From: Bombus terrestris
Lineage: Eukaryota; Arthropoda; Insecta; Hymenoptera; Apidae
Direction: 5' to 3'
Assembly: GCF_910591885.1 (NCBI RefSeq)
Contig: NC_063269.1
Location: 6,386,001-6,450,000 of the forward strand
DNA: 64,000 nt
Made by a program: the position numbers and the translations under genes. Below the pieces are notes generated by a model. The model worked only from the letters and a program-made list of their open reading frames with translations, had not been told where the DNA came from and did not search any database. Of this stretch, positions 23,443-38,400 are shown piece by piece. Every line of letters starts with the position of its first letter. Position 1 is the stretch's first letter.

Positions 23443-26400
23443 CTGAAATTGTCAATAATTTATGGACTCGTTAACACACGTTGCAATACGAACCGAATGA
23501 AATACGAAGGACCAAGAAGCTTACTTTTCGGTGGTTTGCTCGACGACGGAGCATCCTTTTTACACGGATCCAAACTGCACTGCTGGTGGCCGCTAGGTTT
23601 CGCAACATCCTCGCAATTCGAGTTGCTCACACCCTCGAGAATACAACGAACCAGTCTGGTTTGCACTCCGGTGCCGCATGTCACCGAGCACTGAAAAACC
23701 GTGTTGGTATTTATATCCATATTTATATGGGTATTTATATCGCAAAGTCAAAAAGTCACGGTGGTCGAGCGATCGTAAATCTACGCGCTCGACTCGACTC
23801 TGGCGATTTACCTTCGACCAGTTCGAGGTGAACCATGTCGGTGTACACGCGCTCGCCCTGCATACTTGTTCGTTTGCTGGCCTCGAACCGTTGCAATTGC
23901 TCGCCGGCGACACGACTAATTCTTTGTTCGTCCTTGCAACGCAAAGGACTTCTCGATACTGGACACCCACTCCGCAAGACACGGAACACTGAAACCATAT
24001 TTGTCGATGCATGTTCAATCGACGCATGTTCAAGACGATAGCAACTGATACGGTGGCGTCGTTTTGTCATCACCAAAGATCCGACAACGAGCCACGAGAG
24101 TTACTCTGTGTTTGGTTATCTGTTACTAACGAATGACCATGGACCGGTGAACCATTTGGCGCTATCGCAGTTCGATTCTCTTCCGAAACATTGTCTCTCC
24201 GTTTCCGGCCTCTCTTTGGGATTGCAGAACAGCTCGCTACCATCGGCACAGGCCACTTGCCTCGTTTCCACTCCGCTACCACATTCTGCCGAGCACTGAA
24301 TCAAAGATAAAGAGACGCGTTCGGTGGATATCCCGTGTCTTACAATTCTTCCTTTTCGATTATTGATTTTACCTTGGACGACCATTCCGAGTAGAGCCAA
24401 GGAGCACTGTGCTCGATCCCGGTGCGCATACAAGGCGCGGATTCGCAGATTTTCTGAGAGTCGGGTTTGTTGAACGCGGAACAGGCATCCCCAGACGTGA
24501 TGCATGTCACCGTTCTGTTACGAATTCCCGTTCCACAAGTTGTCGAGCACTGAAATCGTAAAAGCCCGCTGAAACCGTGTCAGCCGTTCGAGTACAAAAT
24601 GCATTTCGCTTAACCGTTGCATTAGCCGGGCTTCGGGCCACTTTTCTAAGCGAAAGGAAGCGGCAAAGCTACTTTACAAGGAGCGCTCTATCTGTATCGA
24701 AGGGAAAAAAGCAAGAAAAAAGGAACGACATACTGGGCCCCAGGCGCCGACGTCCCATCTGGGTGTGTCGTGCTGAGAGTGCATGTGCCTCAATTCCGGA
24801 CCGTTCGTGCAAGCCGGTTTCGTACAGGTTTCCACGCTTCTAAGGTCAGGCGGTTGTACGCACGCACCGGCAGCCACTCGCATCGTCAAATTCGCATTTA
24901 GTTCCTGTACGCACTCCAATTTCCGACTCCTTGTCCCGATGCCGCAGCTGACCGAACATTCGCCCCACGGCTCGGCCCTCCACCTGCAACCACGTACAAT
25001 TCGTTTGCAAATTTAATGCGCGAGATCGTTTTGCGAGCTAATTTTCGAGGCGAATTACCATAAGAAAGCGAATTACCTAGGCGGACAGGGATTGTCGTTG
25101 CAACGCAACGGGGGCGGTTGTTGCGGTTTTTCCACGTTACGACAACGCTTGTCGTTCACGATCATCTGCCTGTTCTCGCGGAAGCACTTGAAGATCGCCG
25201 TCTGAACGCCTAGAAACGGAAGTGGCATTTTAACGCTATCTTCTGTTTCTCTTTACGATTTTCCTTCGAACGTAATTCTTCCGGTCGTATGATCTTCGCC
25301 GAGATCGCGACTTGCTCGAAAGGATCGAAGGGTCGCGCGGTATTCGAGGCCAGTTATCGTCGTTGTCGAGAATGGAAATTAAGAAAGGGTCCGTGACAGC
25401 TGTCTCGACGTTATCTCAGACTCGCCCGTATGAGCCGTCAGTCTAAATGAAAAAAATCTCGGTGGTCCTGGCTTCGCGATGCGGCATCGGACACGGTCGC
25501 GTGTAAACGTTCCGACGTCAAAGAGAGAGAGAGAACGGAGAGCCAACCGCTGGAAAATAATAACGCGAACGTTGGTCACGGATGTGGGGCTTCCTGCTAA
25601 TAAATTTCATGAATTGGATGGCACTTCCGCGATGGCGATGAGCGAATCGAGCGTTGTAATCTCACGGCCCTCCGAACTCCGGCGATAATACCGAAACGAA
25701 CGAGTCTCGGCCGACTTCCCACGCGCGTCTCGATTAGTCGAGCTGCTTGTTCGTTCCTAAAGCTCGTTTTAATTGTCCGCGCGCTTTTTTCCTAATTGTC
25801 CGTTTAATTACCGTGTCCGAAAAATCGAGCTCGTGACCCCATCATCGGTTGAAACATTGATACAGATTAGAATCGTGTGGGAAGCGTTGGAACTTCGATT
25901 ATGGCAACATCTTCTTTCGTTATTCGTCTTACGAAATAAACGACGAAGAAATTGAGAAATCTCATACCTCCTCCGCATTCCTTGGAGCAAGGAGTCACTC
26001 CGAACATCTTCCAAGAGAATCGCATACGTTTCTTCTTTTTGTTCTTCGATTTTGGCTGATCTCCGGCCATCACCGTGGTAGGCGAATGCCTCATCTCTTC
26101 CTTCCGTCCTTTCTCGCGAGCCCGTGCTCGATCTTGATTATGAATGGTCGGTGATAAATCTGCTTTTTGATTGGATCTGAAAAGACGAGAGTGCTGTCTA
26201 CCTTGACGTACGAATCGTTTCGTTCGACTAATTCCAATAATCGATCTAGATAAAATAAATTTAACAGGTGTAAATATCTGCGAATATTTACATTCTAGAG
26301 ACCGGAAAGGTTGGCCGGATGCGAGCATCCGAATCGGGGATTTCGTTGCCGCGATCGACGGATCCTGCGAAAAGGGCAAGATACCAAATCATTCAAAGAT

Positions 26401-29400
26401 CATTCTGTGTTTCGCCCAAAGTCAGTTACATAAAGGTATCGTCCTGAAAACCTTCCTCGATGAATTACCTATCGGAAAGAGCGGCGGTGCTATCACTGGC
26501 TTTCCATTGAACGGCATCATGTATTTGTAAAGCACTCCAGGGTTCATTTCCTGCGCCAGAATCTGGAGAAGCGATTTAAAAGTACAATACTCGCGACATC
26601 GACGTATGACATCGCGGTTAAAGTACAATATCAAGTCGAGAAACGATCCCCGATGGAAAAGAAAAGAAAAAAAAAAAAAATAGATGGTCGATCCAATAAA
26701 TTCGAACGAGTGAGATATCAGAGACTTCTTTATGGGCGTACCTCTAAATGCAAAGAATCGTTCAGTGGCCCGGTTGCCAAGATACACTCCATGCGGTTTT
26801 TGTCACCCCTCTGGTATGTTAATGTCGTGCCAGCCGCTTTATAAGTGCCGCTTGGACTGTAAGCCAAGGGTCCGTTCAGGATGTAACTACCGTTGCTGTC
26901 TTTCAACGCTAACACATCGGATTATTCGTTAACAAAGCATGGAAGGAAAGAGGCATTGCTTTCATAGCCCCAAATAAACGCGGTTTCGAGCGTGTTTTTT
27001 CATGAAATACCTAAGAAGTTACTACTGAAACGTAGTTCGGAGATGTTGAGAGACATGGCGCCTTTCGGGATGGTGGTTACGGGTTGATGACCCCTCGGCA
27101 GGATTGGTTCCATAAAAATACCCTCGTACAGTCTACAACCTTTACCCTGACCACCGCAGACACCACAAGCGTCCATCGTAACGCCGGAACCTACCACACC
27201 GTCGCAACCCACGGACTGTGAAAAAAAAGAAGAGTAAAAATACACAAGCACTTCAAAATGGACTTGTGTTTTATACCGTGAGCGTAACACGACGTTTCAA
27301 CGATAACAGAAGGGATTAATGGGCTGAAACAATTCGAAAATTAGCGTGAAACGATATACCATGGAACAACGGGAAGCAACGCAACGCGAAACAACATCGA
27401 ACAAAAGAGACGGAGAGAAAAAACTAGCGGAACGAACAAAGGGGACACGGTTAACTAGTCGCGTCGCGATCAAATCGGCTGTAATTAAAAAAATGCAAAG
27501 GGAAAGAAAAAAACGTCACGCGCCGATTTGGCCGATCGCATCGACGAGGAACCGCGATTAATTTCCCGTCGTGACGTGGAGGAATACTTTGGTTTGACTC
27601 ATCGTACCTTGCATTGTCCGGCGACACAGAGCCATCGGTCTGTGCGTTCCATAGAAATTCCGGTATTATGTCCACGAAGATTCGGAGCGTCGCAGGGTGC
27701 GCCGTCCATTACTGCCGGTTCAAGCGTTGCATAAAAACGCTCGCCAACGGCGCGGCAATTGAGCGCGCAAGAATTCGGTACTGGTCAACAGTAATAACAG
27801 TTTTAAAAAAAAGAGACACTGGATCCTTTTAAAGGAACGACTCGTGAAACGTTCAATTACGCGAGATAAATTTATAACGGATGAGTAGTTAGAGAAAAAA
27901 ATTGAAATTACACGGAGCAATTTTTATAATGTCATTTCTACGTTAGTCATCATTTTCTTGTTTTAACTCTGCCGCAGATTCGAAAAGAACTTAAAGTAAG
28001 TTATTTCGATGATTTTATTTCGGTCATCCCATACAGGAAATGCCAAACGCTGTACAAAGCTGACTTGAAACAGACGCGTTCGAAGCGTACCAAGGTAAGT
28101 ACAATACAACGTCGTGCTTTAACACTAAATTGTCGACAAAATGGCAAGACGAAGCTTGCAGCTACTTTAGCTTACCGTCCAAGAATGGAACCCAATCGTA
28201 GCTCTCGCCCTTGTAGTTTCTTCCGTTGTACTTGGCACATTGTTCGGCCCGCAAATCCTCCGGGAAGTTCGGGCATTTCTGTTGCAAGCAATGGCTTAAT
28301 TAAACTCCAGGTAATTAAGGATCGATCGTTGGGAAAGTTGTTACGCTGTCACTTCGGGCGTTTGACGGCCTCCGGCTCGGTCGAAATACGAGAGAATTTT
28401 TTCCAGAAGCATTTTACGATTTGACAATGAGAAAACATCGGGGAATTTTTTGCGCTACGAAACGTAACACGAGAACAGAGGCCGTGCGAATTTCTTTAAA
28501 TTTCCACCGAATTCCATGCATGTATAATGGATTTCAGCGGCTTCAAAAAGGAGCCGCGCACTCAGAACGAATACACTGAAACGAGAATACCGACGCGTAC
28601 GTAGAGGAGAAGCGTAACCCTGGTAATTTCCGGGTGGAAGATTAATTACCGGCCAGTAAAACCGTGAATAGTCTCGCATGTTTGTAAACCACCGTTTCCG
28701 AGGTAAATCTAGCCGAGTCGTGGCGCCGTAGCGAAAAAAGAGACAAGTGGTTAACATGCAAAGTTTTTAATTGCAATGCCGCGTTTACGCGCAGAAAATT
28801 AACTAGCATGCGTTCAGTCGGCAACAAGCCGTAAAAAATTTGTCTGCCTCGAAACAAGATCCCTCGGAGTAAGCAATTAAAATTTACGCTCGTCACAAGG
28901 ATGGATTCATTGTCGACTACGAGTATCGTGTCTAGATCAGTCGACGAATGATCGATTTCGACGATGAATTTTCAATTTTTGATTTAATAAATTCATTTTC
29001 GTTCGAGACCCTTTGAACCCTACGAACGTACGTGCACGAGCAATTTCAAAGGAATTCCATTCGATCGCATATTCGAAATGACCAACGATTCGTCGATTCG
29101 AAACGCTTTGAAATCAAACCGGAAGTATTGATTTCACGAACGTGAGTCTTTATTATACACATATACATAGATATAATAGTCACAGGTATCTTTATATCCA
29201 CGAAGGCCTAATTATCGCTGGCGAGTACCTGGACAGAGGCCAAAGTCGTCCATTACCAACGAGTCTTTAACTCCGCAGGTGGTGATTATTCTTATGAATT
29301 TTAAACAACACCGGTGTACTTGGCTTAGCTAGCCATATAAATTGCCATCGTGGGTATCCTTAATTGGCCTCTGCGATGATTTGTTCGCGACTCGTGACGT

Positions 29401-32400
29401 ACCGTCGAAAAGAAACCCTCCAGCGATCTTCGATATGCATCTGTTCTCTATGCCTGCCTACGACCCCATGATAGATGCACTTACATACTCGCGCTCACTG
29501 TGTTAATGCAGCTCTTCCTTGTGTTGAAATCTTCTAACGATCCTTCTAACGAGTTGTGCGCGCTCCACGCAAAATTCAAGTGGCAACGGAGATGTGCCGC
29601 TTTTTACGATCATTAGACAAAAAAATGCACAAGTCGACGATCGTTTCTGGTTATTCGTTATTTTACTGCGAGTTCTGCTTATTAATAACCACGCTGTTAA
29701 CCGAAAAAGTTCACCACGCACGGAGTCATTGAAATACAAACGTTAATTTATCACGCGTCTAGACAGGACGCAAAGGCGTAAACATCGATTCACATTACGT
29801 GTCGCGTTGATTTACCTGCGTGTTGCACGTGTGGTAACGCTTGTATGTACCGATGCAAATGGGCCGCGAGTTGCTCGTGCCATTCTCCGAGATAATGCTC
29901 CGCTTCCTTAACAGTCGCCTGAAACAAATCGGTCGCATTACTCCTACCTATCGACCAACGATTTATCTCTGCTTTCCATACACCATTTTCGCGATCTTTA
30001 ACGCGTTTCATGTTCAACGTACTTTTCGGTTAGAAGGCAGCAAGAGTGTATACATCGAACAGCGCACGTACGTGCATCGCATTAACGTTGCCTATTTCAG
30101 TCCCGCTTTTTATCGTCACGTAAAATTCATTCCACTTGAAGCGTGTATTTTTCTTTTTTTTTTTTTAACGGATGAAAGACGTTTATTGATATGTTATTTT
30201 TTTCTCTTCTTATCTAAAAACGATTACGGAACACCTAGAGCAATAAAATGCACAGACTTTAAACGTAAGACAGGGGAGAGTCAAAAAGTTTTTCGTTTAT
30301 TACCGTCGACTGACGGGGAAAAATATTTTAACGGTACAACAGGTCTTAAACTATTTTATCGCCGGTCGAGAAACTCACGGGTCCATCGATAAATCCTGCG
30401 CAAAGTCACGTAACCGCGCAGGTAGCGTTACAGAGGTGTAAATGTCAGCGACGATAACACGTTTCGGGGCCGCTCGCGCGACTCGTCGGCATGCCAGCGT
30501 GTAATCTTCCTCTGCTACCGATCTGCAATTTGCTCGATACTCGGTGCTCTTCGCTCGTATACTCCAAGTGCTACGAACGTGTCAAGCTTCGGAATATCAA
30601 GCTCACAGAGACCGATCGATTCAGGGCCAGAGAGATCTCGCGGAAGGGAACGGCAACGTCTATGATTCTCATATGGCTAGGACTAGGTGTTTCTTGGACC
30701 GTTTCGCCAAGTCATGGAACAGTTGCTCACGATCTTGGGTCGCGCGAAACGTTAACGGTACCGCGAAACCTGTGATTATCGTCGAAGCTGATCTGAAGCG
30801 CACGATTCTCTGCTTTGCGACCGATTATTTAATCACGTTCCACTCGTTGCGTTCTGTTTGAGAGTAATTCGTACGAAAAGCGCAGCAACTTCGATGTCGC
30901 TTAAGAAACTATATTTTACTTACTGATACGGCACGCATTCGCGAGACTGCGACTGAATACCCGTGCCACAGGTCCGTGAACACTCGCTCCAAGCACTCCA
31001 CGGTCCCCAGGTTCCTCTTATACGATTATCTCGGCCAAGATTGAATTGAGTCTTCTCCCGTAGCATGTGATAGACCTGGAAAAGATTTCAACGCGTTTGT
31101 CACCGTCGTGTCTCGACTGGTCGATGCCTCGTCGATTTTCAATCGCGACGATTCACGGCTGGCATCGAATTACTCGTCAAAGCTTTGACGCAGACCCTCA
31201 TTACGCAGCGCAGTCATTATTCATCGTCTCGTGTGCGAGGAATTTGAGACGTTATGTAATCACGCGCGGGCCGCGATATAATTAATTTTATTAGAAGCAC
31301 CTTCGGATTAATCAATCAAAGGGTGGCGAACAAAATTGCCTGATAATCAAACGGCAGGTCCTCGCGTTGTAATCCAGCCGCGTTAATTACAACGGAGCGG
31401 AAGAAGGAGGGAGAGGCAGTAACTCTGCAACGACGAGATCCGAACTGTTTGTTCAATAATTAATATCGGTACTTCGGCACGATTCAGATCACCCGCGAGG
31501 CCGTAATTAATTGAAAGACGGATCTGTGGCGCCGGTCAATATTGGTACGCGGATGTAAAATCCGCTGGTGCTCGTAACCGAGCAAATCGCGGAATACGTC
31601 ATTCGTTGTTCACTGAAAATCGCCATTACACGAAAAGATCCGCTATGGAAATTGGACTAAAGGAAAATTAGAACGTTTCTTCGGTCGATACGTCTCAGCC
31701 TCTAATCGCGTTGAAATTTCGAAATTAGCTTTCTAAGATTAACGACGCACCATTTCGCGCTAAAGAATGCGAATTTAATGGCATCTCTAATAGCGCGTTG
31801 TGAATTGTTGGCGAGCCGCGATTGGTTTCAGCGCGAGCCCCGCCTCAATTCAAAATTCGAGCGGCTTTCAAAAAGTCGTTAACCCGTTAAAACGAAGTAA
31901 TACTTGCTTGATGACCGACATTAACTCCGGCACGTTAATCGCGCCGCGCATGAACTTGCTTCGTACACATGCGCGGCAATATGCGTATATATGGAGAGAA
32001 GGAAACGCGAAAATACTCGACAAAGGGGTAACAGGGGGGAGGGCTGGAACGGTCGGCATCGCGCAACGGCCTGAATAATGGAGCCGCGTTTCAAGAGTCT
32101 TTCCACGATGAACGATCTTAATCTCATTGTCCCGGGAGCTTTCAAAGGGATCCTTACCGGCGTAACGAACGTCTTTACGACGGATAAGAAGCTCGTATTA
32201 CGGCAACGTTTCATAAGAAGAGAATTATAGATAGACGGCGGCGGCCTCTTTAAAAATTCGCCGAAATTTTCAGAATTATTTGGAACAGATTACTATCCCG
32301 AAGAAAGTCCCTCGACTTCGTTCGCGAAACGAATATCAAGAGACAGAGAGAGAGAGAGGAAGAGAGACTCGCGTGAGGAGAATACCTCCTCTTCCCGGTA

Positions 32401-35400
32401 GGTACCTCTGATACGGTAGAAAGCTGTAAGGTTGCGCTTGTTAACGAAGAACGATTGAAATTGGCCGGTCGACCAATCATTACGATTAACTGGAACGATC
32501 GTTCAAAGTATGTAAGTTTAATCAACGATAAGCGCCGTTATCCCGGTTGCTCCGGGTTCAACAGGTTGCCACCAAATTGTCGGCATTCTATGCCGGTTAA
32601 CTAGATCGATTGAAAATTTTACAGATTAGGCTCGATGTACACAAAGGTGTGTGCTTTACAACGTAGACCGCGCGTGTAGAGCTAACGCGGAGTACAATCG
32701 TGTATCGCCCTGCTTGTTAAAAACGACCGCGAACCGTCGTAAAGAAACGGCGGATTGCGCGAGAGCGTTAAATGAGAACGTCCAATGTTTTTCTTTTTTT
32801 TTTTAATGTAATCTTCACGACCAACCGTGATGATCTCGAGGCCAAGAACGATATTGCAATATTTTCCAAAACAAACGATCCATTTAAACGACCAGAAGAA
32901 GTCGATGTAACAAGAAACGCGATGTCATTGCGAGAGCTGTATACACCAGAGTGTTAGCGTTTCACGCTCATCGTTCGCCCGGCCTTGAGGATGCAGCCAG
33001 CTCGAGTGTAATTTAGGAAGTTCCTCCAGTGTCAATTAATTATCCTCTTCGTGCCACCCAGAATAACGTCTACGTAATTGCTTATTAATTCCGGTAAGTG
33101 GATTAAATTAATATTCACCGACGAACCGTACGTTCAAGATAAAATATCTTAATGAACGAGATAGCTATGATAACGTTATTATGGCAGTAAGTTAAACGGC
33201 AAGAAGTTATATATTAAATTATCCTGAAAATCCAACTTGGACGAGCTGCTTTACTTAATGAACATATTCCGAAGGAGATCACCTTTCGCGTATCCATGTC
33301 AAAATTAAAATACCTTCCACATCTTTTGTAAGTCGTAACAGATGTAATCGGAGCTTCCAAGAATTACATCCTTTTCGAATTACAAGGGTCCAAAGTCGAC
33401 GGATCGAGTAACCGATACTACATCTTAATCAACCATAATGGAAAGTTACCTCGATGGGATACTTGTCGGGCACGTGGGTAGAGGAGACACTGGCCGCAGT
33501 CAGCATTGTCAAAGCTAGAATCGATCTGAAACAGAGATTGCAAAGATGCCTTAATTAATCCGACGTAATGGAATGCAATTTGTTATCGTCGTTGTCAATT
33601 TAGAAGCGGTTTGCACGAACGGTCGGCGACTGTTGAACCGAGCCAATTACCCCCTTATCGCGTAAAATATCTATCTTTCAGCTGGCTTCAACGGGTTAGA
33701 TATTTCAAGAATGTGATAATCTTCCTCGGATGAGTAACGTTGCATAGTATGACGATGTAAAACACTGCCTGTCTGAGGGACTGGATAATTCTGCATGTAC
33801 ATCGCCGGGACTCGTTAATGCATTCGTCCCCTGTAAATCATTTACCAACGAGGAAAAAGGCAAGAAAAAAAAAAGACAGAAACTAAAGGATCGAGACAAG
33901 GATTAATGGTATCGATACGAATAGATCGTGTTTAGATTGAATACCGAACAAACGAACGTGTCTTGCTTCCGAATGGAAACTCGCGATTAATCGAATGTAC
34001 CCCGCTGATTTATCCATCGCGATTCCAGATTAATAACGACTGACCGGTAACTTCGCGCAGATGCTGCGCTTGCATATTTAGAAACACGATCAAGGATCGT
34101 ACGATTACCATGAATTTTACGATATTAAAGTTCAAACAGAATTAAACTGCTCTAAATAGCGATGAAAATCGCCACGAGAATCCTCCCCTCTCTCGGGCTA
34201 TGGCGTTTTTAGAACGATTTCACGCGAAACGAATAGCCAAGCATGTGTTCTCCATCATCCACTTCGTTCTTACGGCGGATAATCGCCGTCATAGATTTCA
34301 AAAGTTCTCGATTTTCACGGCACAAATGGCGTGCATGCATCTAGGATGCGAAGCCTATAGTACCGCAGCGGCCAGGCGCCAGTTCGTTTTGCCATGGTAA
34401 TTATTAAAACTGCACCGGGGATGCATCTACCGATCGGGTAGGAGAAATAGGCGAGGAAATTGAAGAAGAAGAGGGGATGAATGTGTGACGAAGAGAGAGA
34501 GAGAGAGAGAGAGGGAGAAGAATGGAGGAAGGGAGCAAGAGAGGAACAGCGATGCTGGAACAAGTAAACTGTGCCACTAAGCACTAATAACGTTTCACTT
34601 GTTGCGTTTTCTTGGAAAGCTTAATTAATCATTACGCCCCTGTGTGGCGGAGGAAGATACTAAAGAGAGAGAAAGAGGGAGTACAAGAGAAGAAGGGTCA
34701 GGAGAGTCGGACCGCCCGCAGCCACTGAAGTAGTCGCCTACTCGCGTGCGTGAAACGCACACAGAAAACACGTGTAAACGCACATTACTGCGACGAAATC
34801 AGAAAAAGCCGCGTCGCGGCTTTCCGCGCAATGTTCTTGCGGATCGCGTGTATGGCTCCGTACATACTGCCCCGTGTAAAGTAGAATAAAATTAATAGTA
34901 GTACTCTGGCACGAGGGCCGGTTTGCTACAAGTACCATTTTAAAGATGAAACGAGAAGTGGTCGGCTCGACAGGTGTACAGGAGCTCCATTGATCATCAA
35001 CGTTAAACGTCGTTCTCGTCCCGTACCAGATAAAGACGAGTGTCCTGTTTCGAATGAAAACTTTTAAGATTATTTCTCGTCCAGACACCGTCCATGACAA
35101 CGCTGGAACAGTTTTGGATACCCCTCGTTTACCTTAACCTTGAGCTTTTAATCGTAGAGAATTAAATCTTAATAATGATCAAATAGCTCGTACAAGTATT
35201 CTATATCGTAAAATGAGAAAAAAATAAGGAACGTTTGAAGTGACGAAATGCGAGAAAACAGGAGGACATGAAAGTATAGAGAAGGAAAAGGCAAAGCGAA
35301 GCGTGAGAGCAGAATCGAAGAACGTGATTTGCAACAATGAAAAGGTTATCGTATAGATTTACAATTACCAACCGCGCAGCTTTATTGTCTCCCTATTACG

Positions 35401-38400
35401 ACGATCAATTACCTCGTAAACAAACATATATCGCGCTCCCTATCTCCATTAGGTATGATTATTGTGAATTACAGCGATGTAGTTTATTGAATAATAAACG
35501 ACGACAGAGCTAGACTGTGTGTCTCGGTATGCATAGCGCCTAAGAAAGGGACGTTCACGGTGCACGCAAGCGGCGCGATGAAGCATTGCACTTGCCTGGA
35601 ACTGCTATGGCTAGCCGCTCGAGAGCAATCGTGTCCAGCCGCAACGGCGAACACGTGTTCCTCGCCATTCTTTGTAACGCTAAACAGATCGCAAGATCGC
35701 CGTAAAATCGTTGAACCGCTCTGTTTCAAGCTACCCTTCTTGCTTCTCGTTTTCTCGCTTACACAACGAATTTTTCTTCCCGGTAAGAATTATCGCTGTC
35801 TTCTCGGTATTATCGCTACAGCGTGTACTTCGTAACCAGACAATCGCCGATCGTCGCCTCGTTTTATATCTTCGAAGATATTTCCAAGATATTCGAGAGA
35901 AGTAGAACTTTTCACTCGAAATCGCACTTATCTGCATTTTCGTGTTTCGCGTACTAATTATCGCCGTAGCGACGCCTCGGCGCAAGATAAATAGGGAGAA
36001 TAATATCTTGCGTTATTCGAATGACAAAAGGTTCGACTATATCCGGCGTTGTTCGTGGAAATCGTTGAAATTCTTTGACTCGACGTCTGCCACGGGTTGT
36101 CACCTATCGCGCTTGTCCTCGAGCCAAGGATTCTATGCTTGTAACTAGCGCATCAAGAAACGCGCGTGCACTCTTTATTCATCGGTTTTTAGCATTCCTA
36201 CGCCATTGAAAACAAGACAGACATTGTTTATCGCGGCATGTAACGCACCGACTACAGCGATAGCCAAGTCGTAACGGGTCGTAGATACGACCCTCGACTG
36301 TGAGATCTCTCGCTATAAGGTCGATACGTTCGAAGAAAAAAAGAGGAAAAGTAGGAGATGAAGAAAACAGCTCTGGATTGCGTCGCGAACACACGGTCTG
36401 ATTTACGTTCCCAGATCTCGTCGAACGCTTTTGTCGAGGATCTCGCGGGAACATGATAATTTATCCGATACTGATATTTTCCCGGAATTTCACGAATCTG
36501 CACGGCTCGCCGAGCAAAATTAATTTTAGCTGGTGCAATGATCCGATAATGATCCCCGCGAGACAACGATTGCACCCGATTAGCAGTCGCTCCTCCCGGA
36601 GATATTTCATTGAAACGAGTTAGGGTCAGTGAACACGGGCGGGATGATAGGGTGCAAATACCAGATTCAACGTGACAAGTACGTATGATCAGCGACCAAC
36701 GATAACATGAACTCGATATTTTATCGACCAGCATAGCCAACGAACTTTATCGACGTCTTTTAATATATTCGAGGCCGGTATAATCTGACAAAACTGCTCC
36801 CAGTAGCCGTCAATGTTTTTGCAATTATAACTTGTAGTTTGATGTGTCGCGCTATCTTGGTTATGCTATATTTTCATTTTCTACTTGACTGTGAAACCTT
36901 CGTGTCTTAAACAATTTGTTCTACGATTCGTTTCTTGGCTGTAATCTAAGAAAAGTTATCGCACGATTCAACGTCTGAAAGTCTATAGAGACCGATCGTT
37001 AACGTTTAGCGAAACTTCATTAATCTCGTCGAGGAAACGTAGGATATCATCGAACAGCAAATAAAAGCATCTCGACCAATAACAATTAGTCGCGATAACA
37101 ATGAAACGGCGCTCTCTCCAAGGACGACGTATAACTTTCCAATGCTCGGTGGAATTCGTTCGATAAATCGCGGCGTTTCTGCGGGCAAAAGGCGGATAAG
37201 AATAACTGACCGGCCTGGCGTCGCGGGAGGCCGGCGAAATCATTTTAACCACGGTGGTCCGAGACGAGGGATTTTCGTCTCCAGCAGGGGGACCAGAGAC
37301 GATACGTACGCGCCGGACACAAAAAAGAATGACCGTGAAATATGATGCACGATACACGTACAGCATTGTCTCGGTAGGCTGTTGAGCATCTCCGGCGTTA
37401 ACCGAGGGAAAGGAGCAAGAAGTCGCCCTCGGACAATGGGGGCGTGAGTCTCGAATGGCTCCTCTAATGATACCGGAGCACCTCGATCGAACAGCGTATA
37501 AATGCAAGCGTTACTGCAAAGCTGCGAACGTTCCAGTTTACGCGTGTATTACCGCGCACGCTCCGACTTCTTTTTCTTTCTCCCTTTCTTTTTTCTCTCC
37601 CTCGCTTTCTCCTTTCCGTTTGTCGTGTTTTTATTGAAAACGAAACAATGGTATCACGAGAATGTGAGAATTTGCCAAGGAAAGTACGACAGGTAGAGAA
37701 GCAAGTATCCGGAGATCTTCAACACAGTCGGTGTTCTTGTTGTTACCGGTTGAAGCTTCCGGGTATAGGCCGCGTCTTTGATGGGATGTTATTCCGACGT
37801 TTCATTTCGCTCAACAAGGGATCATGGAGTCCCTGCGATGCGAACGAAGCTGGCTATACCGCTGGTAAATCGTTGCAATAATACGTAGACATATGTTATA
37901 CAGCTTGAAGCCATGTCTTATCGAAATATAGAAGAATACGGTGGAAAAGGAAATGAGAAGGATTAGGTAGGTAGCTGTAAGGAAGGTAGATCTACACCTG
38001 ATAAAGCATTATGATTACTCGAGAGGTTAAGGCACGTGGAATGTATTCGTTCTCGACGAGAATAATTGGTTTGTCACGAACTGTGGGAATTTTCGATGTT
38101 GGCTAGAAGCAAAGGAATTCGTTGCATGTAAAATGGCATAGATGCGATCGAAACATCGTCGTTACTGTCGCGTTGCTGTGTCAACCGAGAGCGGGGAGGT
38201 GTTTTGCGACGTTGTTATTGCACTAGAACCCCGTCACCGTCGGTTTCCGATAACCAAGCCGCTGTCACGCTGCAGTTGCCGTTGTTGTCGCCATAAACAT
38301 TCTACCTCGTTCGTCTCGTTTCTTCTCCCGTGTTCCTCTCTCAGTCCCTCCCTCGTGGCGTGCTTCTAGCTTTCTACACGTCGTTCTCCGTTCTGGTTGT

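Noticed and set aside
29841..30392. A 183-codon plus-strand frame
   Set aside because: It overlaps loh exon 4 and its intron on the opposite strand, has no motif, and the minus-strand exon is secure.
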